The position numbers were made by a program, and so were the translations under genes. This document shows, in pieces, positions 16,211-25,581 of a DNA stretch of 64,000 bases. Origin of the DNA: Aporhodopirellula rubra (GTDB lineage Bacteria; Planctomycetota; Planctomycetia; Pirellulales; Pirellulaceae); assembly GCF_014192335.1 (NCBI RefSeq), contig NZ_JACHXU010000033.1, forward strand, positions 1 to 64,000. Direction: 5' to 3'. The notes under the pieces are model-generated. The model had not been told where the DNA came from. It worked only from the letters and a program-made list of their open reading frames with translations, and made no database searches. The first letter of the stretch is position 1; every line of letters begins with the position of its first letter.

Positions 16211-19066
16211 TTGAGCTTCGACTGCCGATTCCTGCCGCCTATCTCTCCTGTCTTTCCCGAATTCACCTTGATTTCAATCGCACGAAGTATTTGTTTGTGG
16301 ATATCGGCCGGCCTGTTGGTTGCGATTCCGTTTTTGCTCGCGGTCGACTTCGGCGGCGTTTATCACTGGAGCCAATACGTCGCGGCGATCGCGATGATGG
16401 TCGCGGTTCTCTTCGCGATTCCTGGATTGAGCGATACGACGGCATCGACGAGCATCCGGCAGCACGCGATTTTGTTGCCGCTGGGGATCTTGGTGGCATG
16501 GGCATGGTTCCAAACGTTGCCTCTTCCCGGTGGGATTGTGGCGTGGTTGAGTCCGGGGTCACACGTCGCCTACACGCAGTGGCTAGATGGGCTGGTCGGA
16601 TCGGCTCAACAGGCCGCGAGTTATCCGATCTCGATTTCGCCGGAAGATACCATTCATGTCGCGTCGCTATTCACTGTTCTGATCCCGTTGTGCTTTGCCG
16701 CGTCGCTCGTCTTTCACGGTCGCTTGCGATTACAGGTGCTCCTCAGTGCGATCGCGATCACGGGAGCGAGCGTCGCGATTCTGGGCTTTTACCGGAAACT
16801 GGATCCGACTGCGGATCTGTGGATGTTTACACCACGTTCGACATCGTTTGGAGGTTTTGTTAATCGCAACAATGCCGCGTTAATGCTCAACCTCGGACTC
16901 GCCTCGAGTCTTGGGTTGTTGTCATGGCGAATGATGGCATTGCATGCGGTGGAATTAGACGATCCGGAATTTGAATTTAACGATTTGTTGGCGTTGGTTT
17001 CCGATCGCGAGTCGTTCGTCGGTCTGCTTTCCGGGACGGCGTGCATCGCGGGGTTATTGGTGAACGGGTCTCGCGGTGGCGTGGTTGCCGCGATGTTCGG
17101 GTTGATGTTGGCGTTCGGTTACGTCCGACCGCGTCGCGGGTTGATCAGCGTTCCCGTTCTCCTGGTCGTGTTGGCGATCTCGGTGGCTGTTTTGATCACG
17201 CCGATGAATCTGAATTTGGAATCGATCAGTCGCTGGGAGTTTTTCTCCGAAGAGGCTGATACGTTGCAGAGTGACGGACGATTGCTTCACTGGCAGGACG
17301 GATGGCGAGCGGCGAAGGCACACTTGCCCGGGGGAGCGGGAGTCTCCGCGTACGCGTACGCCTATTTGCCACATCAGGTGGTTTCGCCGAGTTCATGGTT
17401 TGAACACGCAGACAACCTCTGGTTGGAGATGCTGGTCGAGACCGGCATCGTTGGAGTGATCGTGGCCGTTTGGTTCTTGACAATTCTGCTGATCGCATTG
17501 AATCGATTGTCGTACTCCGCCGACCCGCTCGACCAGGGTGTACGAGTGGCAGGATGGTACGCGATTTCCGCGATCGCGGTTTCGCAATTTTTTGACATGG
17601 GAATGGCCATCCCTGCGAACTTGATCGCGGCGTTATTGATCTGCACGGCAATCATCTCGCGAGATATCGCCAACGGTGGCGCCAGCGCGAAGCCACCATC
17701 GCTCGATGCGGAGAGCTATCACGGCCACGGCGATTACGGTGACTATGAAGACGAATACGATGATGAGGAGCCTGCGAAAGAAGACGACTCGACTGCGTCT
17801 TCCTCTCCCAAAATCCGGTTGAAGTCGAACCGAAAGGGAACCGGTATCGCGAGTCTGTCTACACCGGGGTGGGTAGGCTCGACCGTGTTGGCAGTGACTT
17901 CGATCGCGTTGGGGGCGTTGGCAATGCCTGGGCTCCGCCAGGATGCGATCTCGGGCTCGATGCTGAGCCGCCTCAAGGATGAATACAACGAGTGGCGTTT
18001 AAATGCCGAATCGCTTGCAAAAATGGAGGACGCGTTGAAGGAGCGGGTTGCGACGAGACCATCACCCCTGATTCGTGGCCGACTTGCGATGGTGCAGCGT
18101 GATCGTGGACGCATCGCGGAAACAACCGAGTGGCGTCCGCAGACGAAAGAGCAAATGCTCAGTATCTATCGGCAAGTCGATCTGCAGCGCCGCGAGCTTC
18201 CGTATCCTCCCCAGCCCAAGCCGCCGGTTCCCAAAACGTTTGAGAGTCAATCACATTACGCCGACGCATGGCAAACGTGCCTCGATACGCTTCCGGTGTG
18301 CCCGCTCGCCCAAGAACCCCGCGGCAGTTTGCTGAGGCTTAAACCCGTAATGGTGAGCACGGAATCCCAAATCCAACCCGGTCAACTCTCCCCGGCGAAT
18401 GTTGCCGATAACGCGGCGAAGCATCTGCTGGTCTTCTACGCCGGTGACTCCGCTCGTCAATTCGCACTGGGCAAGGACGCGCTATCGCGTGGGGACATGG
18501 CCCAAGCAACCGAGGCTTTCCACGCCGCGCTTGAGAGCAGTGCGAACCTGACACCCCAGGTCATGCGATTACTCCGCGAGCATCCTGCGTTGTCCGTCGC
18601 GGATGTTATCCCGAATGAGTCGCGAGCGATGCGATTGGCGGCGACGGACTATCTGAAGTGGGAAAATCCTGATCCTGAGTTCTTCCACCGAGCGACCGAA
18701 ACCATTCGATGCGGTGAAGGCGAATCCATGGCGCAACGTGCATCCTGCCACGCCGTTGTCGGCGATGTGCATTTCTATCTCGGCGATACCGAAAAGGGGC
18801 AGGACTACTATCAACGGGCTATTCGATTGGCACCGGATCAGGCAAGGTATCGAGTGAGCCTGATTGAACACCTTATGGCCAAAGGGATGAATTCCCAAGC
18901 ATTGGCTCAGGCACGACAGGGACGGCAGAGTATCTCGGATGATCCACGATTCCAACGCTTTATCGACAAAATCGCCGACGCAAATCGCGAAGCACTCAAT
19001 GCACCGGGCGACGTCGCACCGGTCGATCGTAAGAAAGTCGACGCGATCCTGAATGGCACTCGGTAG
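16211..19066 (+). CDS. O-antigen ligase-like membrane protein with C-terminal TPRs
   Basis: Up to 951 residues. The first half is a multi-pass membrane region with a Wzy_C/WaaL-type core (NRNNAALMLNLGLA, then NGSRGG, and the large periplasmic loop with WFEHADNLWLEMLVETG). An acidic low-complexity linker follows (about 490-535), then another membrane helix. The last 350 residues are soluble, with TPR-like repeats near SCHAVVGDVHFYLGDTEKG and YYQRAIRLAPDQA. O-antigen ligases and polymerases join or extend surface polysaccharide; TPRs may regulate chain length or bind partners. No in-frame ATG precedes the first helix. Initiation must be at TTG 16211, TTG 16268 or similar, so the start is uncertain. 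The next gene makes a UDP-sugar acid, consistent with polysaccharide synthesis. Confidence 0.82.
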   Translation: MSFDCRFLPPISPVFPEFTLISIARSICLWISAGLLVAIPFLLAVDFGGVYHWSQYVAAIAMMVAVLFAIPGLSDTTASTSIRQHAILLPLGILVAWAWFQTLPLPGGIVAWLSPGSHVAYTQWLDGLVGSAQQAASYPISISPEDTIHVASLFTVLIPLCFAASLVFHGRLRLQVLLSAIAITGASVAILGFYRKLDPTADLWMFTPRSTSFGGFVNRNNAALMLNLGLASSLGLLSWRMMALHAVELDDPEFEFNDLLALVSDRESFVGLLSGTACIAGLLVNGSRGGVVAAMFGLMLAFGYVRPRRGLISVPVLLVVLAISVAVLITPMNLNLESISRWEFFSEEADTLQSDGRLLHWQDGWRAAKAHLPGGAGVSAYAYAYLPHQVVSPSSWFEHADNLWLEMLVETGIVGVIVAVWFLTILLIALNRLSYSADPLDQGVRVAGWYAISAIAVSQFFDMGMAIPANLIAALLICTAIISRDIANGGASAKPPSLDAESYHGHGDYGDYEDEYDDEEPAKEDDSTASSSPKIRLKSNRKGTGIASLSTPGWVGSTVLAVTSIALGALAMPGLRQDAISGSMLSRLKDEYNEWRLNAESLAKMEDALKERVATRPSPLIRGRLAMVQRDRGRIAETTEWRPQTKEQMLSIYRQVDLQRRELPYPPQPKPPVPKTFESQSHYADAWQTCLDTLPVCPLAQEPRGSLLRLKPVMVSTESQIQPGQLSPANVADNAAKHLLVFYAGDSARQFALGKDALSRGDMAQATEAFHAALESSANLTPQVMRLLREHPALSVADVIPNESRAMRLAATDYLKWENPDPEFFHRATETIRCGEGESMAQRASCHAVVGDVHFYLGDTEKGQDYYQRAIRLAPDQARYRVSLIEHLMAKGMNSQALAQARQGRQSISDDPRFQRFIDKIADANREALNAPGDVAPVDRKKVDAILNGTR

Positions 19067-19089
19067 CGAACTAATTAAACTATCGCCCT

Positions 19090-20436
19090 ATGAATACATC
19101 ACCTGCCGCCTCCGTCTCATTTTTCGACAAAATCCAGACCAAACAAGCCACGATTGGGATCGTCGGTTTGGGATACGTCGGCCTGCCACTCGCAATCGCC
19201 TATGCCGATGGTGGGTTCAACACCGTCGGTTTTGATATCGATGGCGAGAAGACTCGGCAAATCAACGCCGGTTGCAGCTATATCAAACACATCGCGGCAG
19301 ACACGATTTCTCGTGGAGTTCGGTCGGGCAAGCTGGCCGCCACGACGGATTTCAGCCAGATCAGCGAAGTCGACGCGATCATCCTTTGCGTCCCCACGCC
19401 GTTGGACGAACACTTCGAACCTGATCTGTCCTACGTGGTAAAAACCATCGAAGCGATTGTTCCTCACCTTCGTTCGGGGCAAACCATCAGCCTGGAGAGC
19501 ACCACTTATCCCGGTACGACGGAGGAAGAGTTGGTCTCGCGCGTCGAAGCCGCAGGATTGCGAGTGGGTACAGACGTGTTTGTGGTTTACTCGCCCGAAC
19601 GCGAAGACCCCGGTAACCCGGAATTCGCAGCCACCAACATCCCCAAGGTTGTCGGCGGCCAGACGCCGGCATGCTTGGAGGCCGGTTCGGCTCTCTATGG
19701 AAGCGTTTTTGATCAAATCGTTCCGGTCAGTAGTACGGCGGTCGCCGAGTTGACGAAACTGCTCGAGAATATTTACCGGAGCGTGAACATCGGTCTGGTC
19801 AATGAGCTCAAGCTGGTCGCGGACTCGATGGGGATCGACATTTGGGAAGTGATCGCCGCAGCGAGCACCAAACCGTTCGGTTTCAAACCGTTCTATCCCG
19901 GCCCAGGACTGGGCGGACACTGTATCCCGATCGACCCGTTCTATTTGACGTGGAAAGCGCGTGAGTTCGGTATTCATACGCGTTTCATCGAACTCGCCGG
20001 CGAGATCAACCGTTCCATGCCGGCGCACGTCGTCCGCCGGTGTGCCGATGCGTTGAATATGCAAAAGAAACCGCTCAACGGCAGTCGCGTGTTGATGATC
20101 GGGTTGGCATACAAACCGAACGTCGACGATGACCGTGAATCGCCGTCGTACGAATTGCTCGAACGTTTTCACGCGGCGGGATCTGAGATCGACTATCACG
20201 ACCCCTATGTGCCCGTCATCCGGCCATCGCGGGAACATGCACACTGGGCAGGCAAGGAAAGCGTTCCGTGGGATCGGGCCACAATCGCCGGATACGATCT
20301 CGTTCTAATTTCGACATGGCACGAATGCTTAGACATCAATGAACTGGCGCAGTGGTCGCAGTTCATTGTCGATACCCGCAACGCGACCGGTGGCTTATCA
20401 CCTGAAATTCGACTGGCCAAAACACTCAAGGCATAG
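19090..20436 (+). CDS. UDP-N-acetylglucosamine 6-dehydrogenase-like (WbpA/WbpO type)
   Basis: A 448-residue nucleotide-sugar dehydrogenase that oxidises the C6 hydroxyl of a UDP-HexNAc to a uronate using NAD. The Rossmann motif is IVGLGYVGLP, then CVPTPLD, ESTTYPGTTEE and the catalytic Cys in GPGLGGHCIPIDPFYLTWKA. The wording of the active-site stretch matches WbpA better than UDP-glucose dehydrogenase. The C-terminal UDP-binding domain (IGLAYKPNVDDDRESPS) is complete. It lies 23 bases after the O-antigen ligase-like gene and is probably co-transcribed, supplying a charged sugar for a surface glycan. GlcNAc versus ManNAc preference cannot be decided. Confidence 0.92.
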   Translation: MNTSPAASVSFFDKIQTKQATIGIVGLGYVGLPLAIAYADGGFNTVGFDIDGEKTRQINAGCSYIKHIAADTISRGVRSGKLAATTDFSQISEVDAIILCVPTPLDEHFEPDLSYVVKTIEAIVPHLRSGQTISLESTTYPGTTEEELVSRVEAAGLRVGTDVFVVYSPEREDPGNPEFAATNIPKVVGGQTPACLEAGSALYGSVFDQIVPVSSTAVAELTKLLENIYRSVNIGLVNELKLVADSMGIDIWEVIAAASTKPFGFKPFYPGPGLGGHCIPIDPFYLTWKAREFGIHTRFIELAGEINRSMPAHVVRRCADALNMQKKPLNGSRVLMIGLAYKPNVDDDRESPSYELLERFHAAGSEIDYHDPYVPVIRPSREHAHWAGKESVPWDRATIAGYDLVLISTWHECLDINELAQWSQFIVDTRNATGGLSPEIRLAKTLKA

Positions 20437-20515
20437 TGACTGTCGACGTGTCGCTCTTCAAGTGAGGGCGTGGATCCAATCCTCCAGAGACGTCAATCGA
20501 GAATCTACTCGGTAG

Positions 20516-20535
20516 CCACCGTCGCCAGACGGTGG
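20516..20535. terminator. Perfect inverted repeat between convergent genes
   Basis: CCACCGTC (20516-20523) and GACGGTGG (20528-20535) form an 8-bp perfect stem with a 4-base loop. It sits between the convergent stops at 20436 and 20613. There is no T-run on either side, so it could be a bidirectional terminator of imperfect type or an RNA 3'-end stabiliser. Confidence 0.45.
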
Positions 20536-20612
20536 ACCACGCTCTCGCTGTCGAGGGATAAGGTCCACTCGACGTCGTGCGGCAAGGTTCTCTGCTCCGG
20601 TGCAGTGCTAGG

Positions 20613-21887
20613 TTACTCTGCGTCGTCGGACGGCTCTGTCTCTTCGGTCGCCTCGTCTTCTTCGGGGGCCTCCACTTTCTTCGGTGGGCCGAGTAATTCT
20701 TCGAGCGATTTGTCGAGCCGATTGCCTCTTGCGGAGAGCGAAACGACTTTTCCGTCACGATCAACGAGGATCGCCGTTGGGATGCCTGACACGCCGTAGT
20801 ATCTCGCGATCGGATGGTTCCAGCCGGTGCCGTTTTCTTCGTCACCGACGAGATTCACCCACGCGATTTCTTCTTTCTCGATGCACTCTTCCATCGCTTT
20901 GATGGTTCGGTCCATGTTGATACCGACGATTGCGAATTCATCTCCATACGCCGCGAGGTTTCGTTTCATGTTCGGGATTTCACCACGACAAGGGCCGCAC
21001 CACGACGCCCAGAAGTCGACCAAGACGACGCGACCTCGGTATTCGGACCAGTCAAACGGTTCACCTTCGGCGGTAGTGCCGTTGAGTTCCATTTCGTTGC
21101 CGAGCAATCCGATCCGGCGAGCGGAACCTCGCGCTCTAGATGCCATCTCCTTCATCCGTTCGTCGTCGGATTGCTCCATCCGGTCAGCGATGTTGTTGTA
21201 CAGCGAAACGGCCATCTCGGTCTGTTCCGCCGCACCGAGTGCGCCCGCGAGTTGAGAGGCGAGAGAATAGAGTTCCGCGTTCATGCCGCTCTCGTCGGCA
21301 ATCTGCAGAACCTCATCGACGAGTTTCTGCCGTTCGTCCTGGTCCATTGCTCGAGCTCCGCGGACCTCTGTCGCTAACTTCTCCATGCGTGCAAAATTTT
21401 GGATCTCAGGACGATCGTCATCTGCAAACGACTCGATTAATTCTTCGAGTTCTTTCGCCGCGTCTTGATCAACACGTGCAAGGAACTTCAACGCTGGCAT
21501 TTGCAACCCGATCGCCTTAAGTTCCATTTCCAAGGTCACGTCGTCCAAGGATCGAATTTTGGTGCCAGCATCGACCACCGCTCGGGCAGATCGAATTACC
21601 GATTCGCGGGTGCGTCCGCGGTTCCGCATTGTTTCGTTTGCGAACTCGAGTAGCTCCTCCGCGGTCCCGTCTGGAATTTCGATGGGAGCGTTTTCGTCGG
21701 TTTCCTCTTCGGCTTTCTCTTCCGTTTCATCGGCTGCCGCGGCGACTTCGGCATCTGAATCGGCCGGTGACTCAGCCCGAGCGGAACTGCTCGCAATGCA
21801 GAATCCCATCATCATCACGACGCAAATTATGCGCGAAATCAAGCGACACCACGCAAATGCGGGTGTGGTGGTGAATAGACGGACCAT
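20613..21887 (-). CDS. TlpA-like thioredoxin-fold protein, exported
   Basis: About 424 residues. A signal peptide (IICVVMMMGFCIASSSARA) and an acidic Glu/Ala-rich segment lead to an alpha-helical middle domain of roughly 190 residues. The C-terminal TlpA/ResA-type thioredoxin domain has the redox motif WASWCGPCRGEIP and the cis-Pro loop GVSGIPTAILVD. The tail is again acidic. It likely acts as a membrane-proximal thiol-disulfide reductase in the periplasm. An AAAGAG ribosome site favours ATG 21887 over an in-frame start at 21938. Helical N-terminal domains on TlpA proteins are common in planctomycetes, but this one's partner is unknown. Confidence 0.88.
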   Translation of the reverse strand: MVRLFTTTPAFAWCRLISRIICVVMMMGFCIASSSARAESPADSDAEVAAAADETEEKAEEETDENAPIEIPDGTAEELLEFANETMRNRGRTRESVIRSARAVVDAGTKIRSLDDVTLEMELKAIGLQMPALKFLARVDQDAAKELEELIESFADDDRPEIQNFARMEKLATEVRGARAMDQDERQKLVDEVLQIADESGMNAELYSLASQLAGALGAAEQTEMAVSLYNNIADRMEQSDDERMKEMASRARGSARRIGLLGNEMELNGTTAEGEPFDWSEYRGRVVLVDFWASWCGPCRGEIPNMKRNLAAYGDEFAIVGINMDRTIKAMEECIEKEEIAWVNLVGDEENGTGWNHPIARYYGVSGIPTAILVDRDGKVVSLSARGNRLDKSLEELLGPPKKVEAPEEDEATEETEPSDDAE

Positions 21888-22114
21888 CGAATTCTCTTTG
21901 TAGATTGGGTGCGAAACGAAACGGAGGATTGCCTTCACTGCTCATCATATCGAACCCTTCGATTGATGTGTTGTTGACAATCGAGAGACATGTCTCCGCT
22001 TCCGAGTGAACCGGTCTGAGAAGTGCCAACGCCTATGAAGACTTCATGTTTTTATGAGAGTCGGGAGCCACTCTCAGTCATCAATCGAGGATGGGATGCG
22101 TGTCGATGCAACAA

Positions 22115-24325
22115 TCAGTTCGCAGGCATGACAATACCGTACACTTCGATCGTATTGCCGTCGTCATCAACAACCGGTCGGCCACGCGTTAACAATGAGC
22201 GATAATTTCCCTCGTCATCTCGCTGTTGAATGTGAAGTTGGTAGGTAGTCCCGGTCTCGATTGCTTGATCGAGCACAACACGCAATTTCTCCCGGTCGTC
22301 AGGGTGAATTTGTTCGAGGAACTCGCTGTAATTGGGTTCACCTTTGGCTGGATCACGTCCGGCCAAACGAAACGACTCGGCAGACCACTGCAGGACCTCG
22401 GTCCGCGGATCAAACGACCACGTTCCCAATCCCGCGAGGCTTTGCAAATCACGCAGACGTCGACGGCTCTGTTCCAAATCGCGTTCCGCATTTCTTCGCT
22501 GTGTGATGTCGCGAATCGTCGACAGCAGTAACTCGTTCCCACTGACGCTCACCGTTCTTGCGCTGATCAACACGTCGATTACTTGATCGACTTCTGTTTG
22601 ATCCGTTCCGCTGCGTTTTCTCAGGAACTGCGTTTCGAAGTTTTCGACATGTCCTTCCTGCGTTAGCGTTTCGACAAACTTCTGCCGGTGTTTGGGGCAA
22701 TTCCAAATATCCAGCTTGGCGATTTCTCGACCGACCAACTCACCTTCCTGGTATCCCAGCATCGTCATGCAAGCCACGTTTGCCTCCAGCACCACGCCAT
22801 CGGCCCAGCGAATCAGGAGCCCCGCTTCGGGTGACTGGGTGAAGAGAGCCGAGTACTTCGCGTGGCTCTCGCGAACCCTGTCTCGTCGGTCACGGTCCCG
22901 GCGTACGCGAACCGCCGCTTCGCAGTCGGCTTCGCCCGCAGCAGCGTACAATCGCAGTGAGAGATCGAGGTCGCCTCGACCGGCGGTGAATCGAGCGAAC
23001 TCGAGTTGTACTTTCTTGAGCGTCTCGGTTGCTCGAGAATTCTCCGGCCAAAGCTCGATCGCTTCGTGCAGCAACGCTTGGCTGACGCGGAACCGCTCGT
23101 ACGTTTCTTCCGTTGTTTGTTCGGAAATCGGTTTGCGTGACGTGTCGTTTTCATCAGGCCAGACACGCCGTCGTGCACGCCGGACCAAACGCTCGCTCTC
23201 TTGGTGCGTGCGGTGGTCAGTGATTGCCGACACTAACGCTTCAACGCTTTCGTAGCGGTTGCGAGGGTCCGTCGCCATCGCTTTCATGGCCGCGTCCATC
23301 AACTCACCAACGACCTCGGTCGACTGGATAATGTTGTTTGCCGCCGAGTGAATGCACTCCAGCAAACTGTTGCCGTGATGTGGCGGGCGTCCGGTCAGGA
23401 TCTGATACAGGATCGCACCGAGTAAATACACGTCCGTCAGCGGACTGATGTCTTCGAGGACTCCCGACGCTTGCTCGGGCGCCATGTACGCAGGTGTGCC
23501 ACCGATCGCGCTACCACCGTCACGCCACTGCGGTGAAGTGTCGGCACCTTTGGATCGGTTTAATTGAATCGCGAGGCCCCAGTCAGCAACCAAGGCTTCC
23601 CCGAACCGACCCAGCATCACGTTTTCAGGCTTGATGTCGCGGTGGATCAGTCCTCGGGAGTGGGCATACCGAATCGCATCCGCGACTCGCAACAAGATCG
23701 TCAGGTTCTCTTCGACACTGAACTGGTCAATTTGTTGGTCCCAGCTCGTGCCGTCGATCCGCTTCATCGCATAAAAGAGATGCCCGTCGGCGTCGATGCA
23801 CAGGTCATGCAATGCGATCACGTTGGGATGATCGAGCGAACCGATCACGCGTGCTTCGGTAAGGAAACGATGGCGAGATTGCCGATCGCCGGCGAGTTCA
23901 TGTCGTAGTACTTTGACGGCGACCTCGCGATCGATGGCACGTTGGTGTGCCTGGTAAACGACTCCCGTGCCACCACTGCCGAGCTTTCCGATCAGGCGAT
24001 ATTCAACGTCCTCGAACCCTGCGCTCACTTTGCATTGCCCCAGCGACACGTCGCTGTCCTTGGATGCCGTTAATTGCCCAAGGGAGATTACCTTGCGAGG
24101 TGGTACGAACCCTTCATCCGCACGGAGCGCTGCAAAATCGGTCGGCTCATCAATGGTCTTATGAAGAGTGCTCGTGAGCGGTTCGTCGTCTGTCCATTCG
24201 GGATGCTGGAGGTTGAGCCGATTGTCGGCCAACGACAACGTGATCGTTTTCGCATCCGAAGGCATGTCTGCCAAGCGTCGCGACAAGTTCTCATCGCCAA
24301 AAATTGTGTCGAGCAATGTCGCCAT
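22115..24325 (-). CDS. Ser/Thr protein kinase with C-terminal PAS-PAS module
   Basis: A 736-residue Hanks-type kinase. The kinase domain (about 105-370) has GKLGSGGTGVVY, the ATP-binding Lys in VAVKVLRHE, the catalytic loop HRDIKPENVM, ADWG in place of DFG, and GGTPAYMAPEQ. A helical linker follows, then two PAS domains (about 480-610 and 625-736), the first with a PAC-like end (LSTIRDITQRRNAERDLEQS) and the second with WSFDPRTEVLQWS. No transmembrane helix, histidine kinase or other output follows the PAS pair, so the sensors appear to act on the kinase in cis. An AAGGAA ribosome site supports ATG 24325. The adjacent minus-strand gene upstream encodes an AP2/H1-like protein, a conceivable substrate (inference). 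Confidence 0.9.
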   Translation of the reverse strand: MATLLDTIFGDENLSRRLADMPSDAKTITLSLADNRLNLQHPEWTDDEPLTSTLHKTIDEPTDFAALRADEGFVPPRKVISLGQLTASKDSDVSLGQCKVSAGFEDVEYRLIGKLGSGGTGVVYQAHQRAIDREVAVKVLRHELAGDRQSRHRFLTEARVIGSLDHPNVIALHDLCIDADGHLFYAMKRIDGTSWDQQIDQFSVEENLTILLRVADAIRYAHSRGLIHRDIKPENVMLGRFGEALVADWGLAIQLNRSKGADTSPQWRDGGSAIGGTPAYMAPEQASGVLEDISPLTDVYLLGAILYQILTGRPPHHGNSLLECIHSAANNIIQSTEVVGELMDAAMKAMATDPRNRYESVEALVSAITDHRTHQESERLVRRARRRVWPDENDTSRKPISEQTTEETYERFRVSQALLHEAIELWPENSRATETLKKVQLEFARFTAGRGDLDLSLRLYAAAGEADCEAAVRVRRDRDRRDRVRESHAKYSALFTQSPEAGLLIRWADGVVLEANVACMTMLGYQEGELVGREIAKLDIWNCPKHRQKFVETLTQEGHVENFETQFLRKRSGTDQTEVDQVIDVLISARTVSVSGNELLLSTIRDITQRRNAERDLEQSRRRLRDLQSLAGLGTWSFDPRTEVLQWSAESFRLAGRDPAKGEPNYSEFLEQIHPDDREKLRVVLDQAIETGTTYQLHIQQRDDEGNYRSLLTRGRPVVDDDGNTIEVYGIVMPAN

Positions 24326-24550
24326 CGGAAATTCCTTAATTTGCCCGGCCAACACCCCATTCTAAAAGATGAATTCGTTGCCTCGCCTGTTATTCGAGTG
24401 AGCGTCTGCGTTGTCCGTCAATCGCTAGCCGCAATGTCGCTCAATGTCTTGTCACCCAAAAGGGACTGATCTCCTGTCAATGCACGCGAGACGCATGGGA
24501 TTCGGGTACCTCGCATCTTGTCGCTTACCACGGTGTCGTCGCCGGGCGGC

Positions 24551-25297
24551 TTAACGTCGCCGCATCGACTTTTTCTTGGCGGTCTTTTTCGCTGGCTTCT
24601 TCGACGACTTCTTAGCGGTTGATTTCTTGATGGACTTTTTAACCGATTTCTTCGCGGGGCGTTTCGCCGATTTCTTGGCCGTTTTCTTGACGGCTTTTTT
24701 CTTTACCGACTTTTTGGTTGCTTTGCGAACCGACTTCTTGACACTCTTTTTCTTAGCGGAGGTTTTCTTCGCGGTTCGTTTGGCAGGACTCTTGACCGAT
24801 TTCTTCGATGTCTTGCGTTTTGACTTCTTGCCAGCCGCTGATCGTTCGAAGATTGCGACGACTTCATCCCGATCGGTGATCTGACGCTCGCGAGCCAAGA
24901 CGGCCAATTCGAACGCTCGATCTTCCCCGTACTTATTCCAAGCGAAACTAGCCTTTTCGCGGCGTCCGTCTTCGGTCACCCACGAGGCACAGTATGCCGA
25001 GTAGGCACACCCGGGATATCGGTTGTCTTGAGAGTAGGCGACGTGAACGCCCACCACACCTGTACTGTTGCGCGAGGTCAAACGGTTGCGGGTGGAGTTC
25101 TCCGGTGGGCCCATCTCTTCGAGCAATGATTCGTAGGCTTTTTTTGCCGCCGCAAACGCCTTCCGTTTTCCACCGTTTTTGCTGTCTGAAAAGTATTTGT
25201 TGATCCGCGTGCCGCCGCGCGAGATCCGCACCATGTAACCGCTGCGATTTTCCATTTCGAATCGGGTGATCCCCTTGGCGACGGTCGTGGTAGACAT
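24551..25297 (-). CDS. AP2-like DNA-binding protein with histone H1-like tail
   Basis: A 248-residue, strongly basic protein in two parts. The N-terminal ~155 residues include an AP2/ERF-like segment (SRNSTGVVGVHVAYS...YCASWVTEDGRREKASFAWNKYG), preceded by a related basic stretch (YMVRISRGGTRINKYF). The last ~90 residues are almost only Lys, Ser, Ala, Thr and Arg in short KKS/AKK units, resembling histone H1 and bacterial H1-like proteins that coat DNA. The combination suggests a nucleoid protein with some sequence preference. It is transcribed alone, 225 bases upstream of the kinase-PAS gene on the same strand. There is no obvious ribosome site at the ATG. The AP2 call rests on eye comparison and is moderately sure. 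Confidence 0.75.
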   Translation of the reverse strand: MSTTTVAKGITRFEMENRSGYMVRISRGGTRINKYFSDSKNGGKRKAFAAAKKAYESLLEEMGPPENSTRNRLTSRNSTGVVGVHVAYSQDNRYPGCAYSAYCASWVTEDGRREKASFAWNKYGEDRAFELAVLARERQITDRDEVVAIFERSAAGKKSKRKTSKKSVKSPAKRTAKKTSAKKKSVKKSVRKATKKSVKKKAVKKTAKKSAKRPAKKSVKKSIKKSTAKKSSKKPAKKTAKKKSMRRR

Positions 25298-25581
25298 TCA
25301 GTAACAGCTCGAGAGTTGGAAGGGGATACAGCCCGAAAAGGCTCAGGAAAAACCAGCGAACATTAAAATCACAGGCTTCATGGATTACAACCCGTTGAAC
25401 CTGAGATCACGCGAGGGCCGAGGCTCTGTACTGATAATGGGATGGTGTACATGTGGATATGTTCCTCGGGCGAAGAGTTGTTATTTTAGCTCTGACGCCG
25501 AGGCTTACCTATCGAATACGATATGGGGCTGTTCACCTTATCTTGTGCAAACTTCCGAACTCGGTTTATCGATCGCACTCT

